Of a stretch of DNA of 39,940 nt, positions 37,401-39,940 are shown in pieces. The notes beneath the pieces were generated by a model. That model made no database searches. It was not told the DNA's origin and worked only from the letters and a program-made list of their open reading frames with translations. The translations under genes were made by a program, and so were the position numbers. The stretch is from the NCBI GenBank assembly GCA_011389885.1, contig JAABTK010000040.1, forward strand, positions 1 through 39,940. The letters are read 5' to 3'. How positions within the stretch are numbered: position 1 is the stretch's first letter; the number at the start of each line of letters is the position of its first letter. The stretch is from Gammaproteobacteria bacterium (GTDB taxonomy: Bacteria; Pseudomonadota; Gammaproteobacteria; Chromatiales; Chromatiaceae).

Positions 37401-38068
37401 TTAAGGAAACCCGCGCTCTGCCACTCGCCGACCACCGGATATTCGCCCTCGATGGTGGCAAAGGTCCGGTTGTCCCGCCCCTCGATGCGCAGCCGGTAGG
37501 CCGTCGCCCCCTTCTCCGCGTCGTACTGCTCGCGGGCGGCGGCGATGGAGCCGATGGCCGTGCGGATCAGCCCCGCCGTTCCCGCGTTGAGCTGGGCCAC
37601 GGCCTGGAAGCCAAGCCCCGCCCCCGCCATCAGCACCAGAAACGACAGCTTCCCCCAGCTCATCAGCGACACCCGATAGCGGTCGTTCCCGGGCAACACA
37701 CAACGGACCCGCGACGGCCAGAACCAGCACACCTCGCTCTCGGTCATCATGTCCGCCACCGAATGCGACACCAGCCCCGCCAGCAGGGCCAGGGCGTACC
37801 CGAAGGGCAACCAGAGGAAGGCGGGGATCAGCACCGCCAGTTGCAGGATCAGGCTATGGGTGAAGGTCCGGTGACCGAACCAGTGTTCGAGCGGGCCGGA
37901 GATCACCGGGACATAGCGCCCGATCAAGCCCTGCCGGTGGTCCAGATCCGGGGCGATCCCTGCGGCCATGGCCACCAGCGCCTCGGCGAGGGCTGGCGGG
38001 TGGCCTACGGCGATGCAGCCGCCGAGGTAGGCGGTTTGGGCGGTTATGAGGTGGGTGGGGGTGAGCAT
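37358..38068 (-). CDS. YdjM-family membrane-bound metal-dependent hydrolase, 3' end probably truncated
   Basis: The ORF gives 236 residues. Histidine/aspartate motifs of the family are present: TPTHL (His6), PDLDH (40-44), FGHRTFTHS (64-72) and LVSHSVADMM (99-108). There are several membrane helices (about 75-100, 140-160). In E. coli the relative is LexA-regulated; I find no LexA box here. The last 14 or so residues (from KRRCAICW) come from reading the integrase remnant out of frame, so the natural C-terminus is lost at about 37400. The metal-site region is intact, so some function may remain. Substrate unknown. Confidence 0.75.
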   Translation of the reverse strand: MLTPTHLITAQTAYLGGCIAVGHPPALAEALVAMAAGIAPDLDHRQGLIGRYVPVISGPLEHWFGHRTFTHSLILQLAVLIPAFLWLPFGYALALLAGLVSHSVADMMTESEVCWFWPSRVRCVLPGNDRYRVSLMSWGKLSFLVLMAGAGLGFQAVAQLNAGTAGLIRTAIGSIAAAREQYDAEKGATAYRLRIEGRDNRTFATIEGEYPVVGEWQSAGFLKRRCAICWATRRSK

Positions 38069-38117
38069 TGGAAACCTGTTCTCGGGTTGTTACGACTTGA
38101 ACGCTTAGTGGAGACAT

Positions 38118-38145
38118 GGTAATATGCAGAGGCGGCATATTCACC
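38118..38145. repeat. Inverted repeat upstream of the YdjM-family gene
   Basis: GGTAATATGC (38118-38127) pairs with GCATATTCACC (38135-38145) with one extra base. It lies about 50 bases before the gene's start, so it may be an operator. A second small hairpin (GCTCG/CGAGC, about 38152-38165) follows. Confidence 0.4.
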
Positions 38146-38200
38146 ACGGCCGCTCGGTTTCGAGCGGGGGCTTTTGCCCTACGTCTTACGTGCCCATTGG

Positions 38201-38260
38201 ATTAGGCCGCATCGGCCTAATGCGGGCTTAGTGTGGCGTCACACTAGTTCACTGTTATGC
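38201..38260 (+). other. Two adjacent palindromes and a GTTATGC core at the GC breakpoint
   Basis: ATTAGGCC/GGCCTAAT (38201-38221, loop GCATC) and TAGTGTG/CACACTA (38229-38246, loop GCGT) are both perfect. They are followed by GTTATGC (38254-38260), one mismatch from the integron core consensus GTTRRRY. GC content falls sharply right after it. This is the likely left junction of the three-gene module. Confidence 0.45.
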
Positions 38261-38293
38261 GACGAAAACGGAATTCTTTACTGGATAGATATT

Positions 38294-38662
38294 ATGTGGT
38301 TTGAAGAGCTACCAGAAAATTGCCCACCTGAGAAGGCCGCAAGGCCCCAAGGTGATGTGTATTATAGACTAATTGATGCCCCAAGAATTTCGTGCAAAGA
38401 TTTTTGGTCCCATAGAAAGATATGGCCGAATAAGAAATTTAATGCACCAGAGTGCAGGGCGCGATCGGTTTCAGTGTTTTCAGAAATTGAATCATGTGAT
38501 AACTTGAGAAAATTGAAATTACATTCAAACAAGAAGATTGCGTCTATTATGTTAGTTAGCTCTTCTGGTAAAATACAAAAAAGCGGCCAAGATAAATATC
38601 ATTACTCTTGGTGGAGAGCGTTAGACTTTGATCCTTTGGCTATGTCTGAGTTGATTTCATAG
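38294..38662 (+). CDS. Module gene A, conserved hypothetical protein
   Basis: From the ATG at 38294 the product is 122 residues starting MWFEELPENCPPEKA. The frame is open further back to 38174, but that part reads through the palindromes and GTTATGC, so the shorter start is preferred. Features: YYRLIDAPRISCKDFWSHRK, then PECRARSVSVFSEIE, and near the end HYSWWRALDFDP. The last two look like a conserved core (one Cys, many aromatics), which I remember from other hypothetical proteins without a named function. No signal peptide or membrane helix. Base composition is AT-rich, unlike the chromosome. Gene B follows after ten bases, so A, B and C are likely one operon. Confidence 0.75.
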   Translation: MWFEELPENCPPEKAARPQGDVYYRLIDAPRISCKDFWSHRKIWPNKKFNAPECRARSVSVFSEIESCDNLRKLKLHSNKKIASIMLVSSSGKIQKSGQDKYHYSWWRALDFDPLAMSELIS

Positions 38663-38672
38663 GGCGATATCA

Positions 38673-39044
38673 GTGAAACCTCTAAATCCAGTAAATATAT
38701 TACTGTACTATGATTATCCGCAGGTTTTTATTGCGAAGGATGCTGTTGATTGCAATATGGCATGCATGGTTGTATCTGAAGGTGAGGAAGGCCCAAAATA
38801 TTTATCAACCCCAATATCAACTAAAAGAAAAGAAGAACTAATAGACGGAAGAGTTGACTTAAAAACAGTTTTTGAGAATCCCGAATTAAATACTTTTATG
38901 TATGTATATATTGATGGGGAGAGATTTATTCAAGGCAATGAATCACTAACAAAGTGCCCTTTAGAATACCTCCCTGAGGCTGGCCTAACTTTTTCTAATG
39001 ATGAAGTTGCCAATCAAGCTTTAACGCATAATGCTCCTGTTTAA
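38673..39044 (+). CDS. Module gene B, hypothetical protein (DUF6575-like pattern)
   Basis: The product is 123 residues from a GTG start with AGGGCGA at 38661-38667. It begins MKPLNPVNILLYYDYPQVFI and goes on with beta-type segments to DGRVDLKTVFENPE. The YYDxPxxF opening, a PIS-x-x-R/K segment and a final G-x-x-DLKxxF resemble, from memory, the DUF6575 family; this needs a profile search. It is soluble with no catalytic motif seen. It is AT-rich and tightly spaced with genes A and C (10 and 9 bases). Confidence 0.75.
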   Translation: MKPLNPVNILLYYDYPQVFIAKDAVDCNMACMVVSEGEEGPKYLSTPISTKRKEELIDGRVDLKTVFENPELNTFMYVYIDGERFIQGNESLTKCPLEYLPEAGLTFSNDEVANQALTHNAPV

Positions 39045-39053
39045 TTTGTTGGC

Positions 39054-39803
39054 TTGTCAGTGAGTGAGGCAGTAGATGAAGCTAAAATCAAATTAAATAA
39101 GCTATCAGAGTTTTTGTCGCTTTATCAAAATGCTTTGAAGCATTTAGCTAGGCTTTCTGCTAAAGAGAATAGTATTAAGATAGATAAAAATACAGCACCT
39201 TTTGATGTTGATGTATTTGGTTTTTCTCATGGTTCATTTACGGTCCATGTAAAAAGTTCATATCATAGTGATTTATTTGGAGATAATGCACTATTATCTG
39301 AAGCTTACTCTAGGCTTAACCAGTTTATAGAGTTAGCGAAAAATCCAACCGATGCTATTGCGATGCTTCAGGATGTAAAAGGACATACTGCAAATAGTAT
39401 CATCAAGCTTGTTGAGTTTGTAGAGATTCATTCGTGTCCTATAACACATACGTGGGCATCGCCAAATATGCTTAGATCGGAGTGCAGCAAGTTAGATGTA
39501 GAAATTGCCAAGCAGCTAGGAGAACTATGCCGCCAAAGAAATGATCTACTTGATGAAGACATTGTACTGGAAGGTTCTATTGTCCGTGCCTCAGAAGAAG
39601 CTAACACATGGAAGCTGGTGAATAGAAAAGATAGTAAAAAATATTCCGGAGAGGTAGACCCTGATTCCAATTTATCAATGAGCGGAGTGATAATAGGAGA
39701 AGAAGTTTACCGATTCTATTGTCATGAGCGAGTAGAAGTAATTCTTGGTACTGGGCAAGAAAGGACAAAGCTAAGTGCCTATAAAATCGAAAAAATCGTA
39801 TAA
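39054..39803 (+). CDS. Module gene C, hypothetical protein
   Basis: The product is 249 residues from a TTG at 39054; a GTG at 39060 is an equally weak alternative, and no ribosome site is clear. The N-terminal half is helical (EAVDEAKIKLNKLSEFLSLY), with GSFTVHVKSSYHSDLFGDNA after it. Residues about 170-245 (VLEGSIVRASEEANTWKL, then YSGEVDPD, then EVYRFYCHERVEVIL) look like a small beta barrel. The part from FDVDVFGFSHGSF on recalls the C-terminal half of two-domain proteins whose N-terminal half resembles gene B. No enzymatic motif is visible. The stop codon is inside the attC-like hairpin region. Confidence 0.75.
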   Translation: MSVSEAVDEAKIKLNKLSEFLSLYQNALKHLARLSAKENSIKIDKNTAPFDVDVFGFSHGSFTVHVKSSYHSDLFGDNALLSEAYSRLNQFIELAKNPTDAIAMLQDVKGHTANSIIKLVEFVEIHSCPITHTWASPNMLRSECSKLDVEIAKQLGELCRQRNDLLDEDIVLEGSIVRASEEANTWKLVNRKDSKKYSGEVDPDSNLSMSGVIIGEEVYRFYCHERVEVILGTGQERTKLSAYKIEKIV

Positions 39804-39877
39804 CAAAATGGTCAACTGGACCTTCGTTTCGGTCGCTTCGCTCCCGACACTCAGGCCAGTTGCCATAATCGTCACCC
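39798..39877 (+). other. attC-like hairpin at the end of the module
   Basis: GTATAAC (39798-39804) is one mismatch from the integron RYYYAAC box. Then ATGG-T-CAACTGG-A-CC (39808-39822) pairs with GG-CCAGTTG-CCAT (39854-39866), leaving T39812 and A39820 bulged on the left arm only, the hallmark of attC sites. An inner stem (TCGG/CCGA) caps it. The expected right box near 39871 reads GTCACCC, a poor match to GTTRRRY, so the site may be decayed. Confidence 0.5.
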
Positions 39878-39940
39878 CCTCCCCCGCATAGCCCCCAAGA
39901 AAAGCCTCAACGGCCTTGATCATCGTTCCGGCCACCTTGA
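39878..39940. other. Right edge, GC-rich sequence after the module
   Basis: Base composition returns to GC-rich. A minus-strand frame is open across it (KVAGTMIKAVEAFLGGYAGE, then GVTIMATG), which may be the end of a gene entering from the right. It is too short to identify. Confidence 0.25.

Noticed and set aside
38174-38293. N-terminal extension of gene A
   Set aside because: The added codons translate the palindromes and the core site in GC-rich flanking DNA. The internal ATG starts where the AT-rich coding pattern begins.

Overview
This window looks like a GC-rich gammaproteobacterial chromosome, possibly a Chromatiales-like lineage. The phylum-level call rests on gene order: rpsT next to murJ, rnpB directly before mraZ, a full division/cell-wall (dcw) cluster running mraZ to ftsZ and lpxC, then dciA, an M23 peptidase, secA and argJ, much as in Pseudomonas. 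The FtsZ tail (IPAFLRRQ) and the DNPR motif of a diaminopimelate-type MurE agree. Order and family are only inferred.

Positions 1-12450 are loosely packed. The left edge carries what looks like the 3' end of a group II intron. rpsT (minus strand, TTG start) and murJ (plus) are separated by a secreted beta-propeller gene. After murJ comes a secreted kexin-like subtilase with a C-terminal sorting tail. Divergent from it is a secreted protein with a 3-coathanger-like stack and a TolB-like propeller. RNase P RNA follows. The gaps between these genes hold a dispersed, CTAG-bounded repeat family with terminal inverted repeats, plus a second repeat family.

Positions 12455-31353 are the dcw cluster, all on the plus strand: promoter and MraZ boxes, mraZ, rsmH, ftsL, ftsI, murE, murF, mraY, murD, ftsW, murG, murC, murB, ddl, ftsQ, ftsA, ftsZ, lpxC. 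Most junctions are ATGA or TGATG overlaps, so the genes are almost certainly co-transcribed and translationally coupled. Together they make lipid II from UDP-MurNAc, build the divisome and commit lipid A synthesis. Next come dciA (minus), a membrane-anchored M23 peptidase, secA and argJ.

Positions 37129-39940 are accessory DNA anchored on tRNA-Phe(GAA). Seventeen bases past the tRNA lies the C-terminal stub of a tyrosine recombinase, joined by an apparent deletion to a YdjM-family gene. A sharp drop in GC then marks a three-gene module of unknown function (about 38254-39804). It starts at an integron-like core site (GTTATGC) and ends at an attC-like asymmetric hairpin. This module is the best candidate for an undescribed system in the window.
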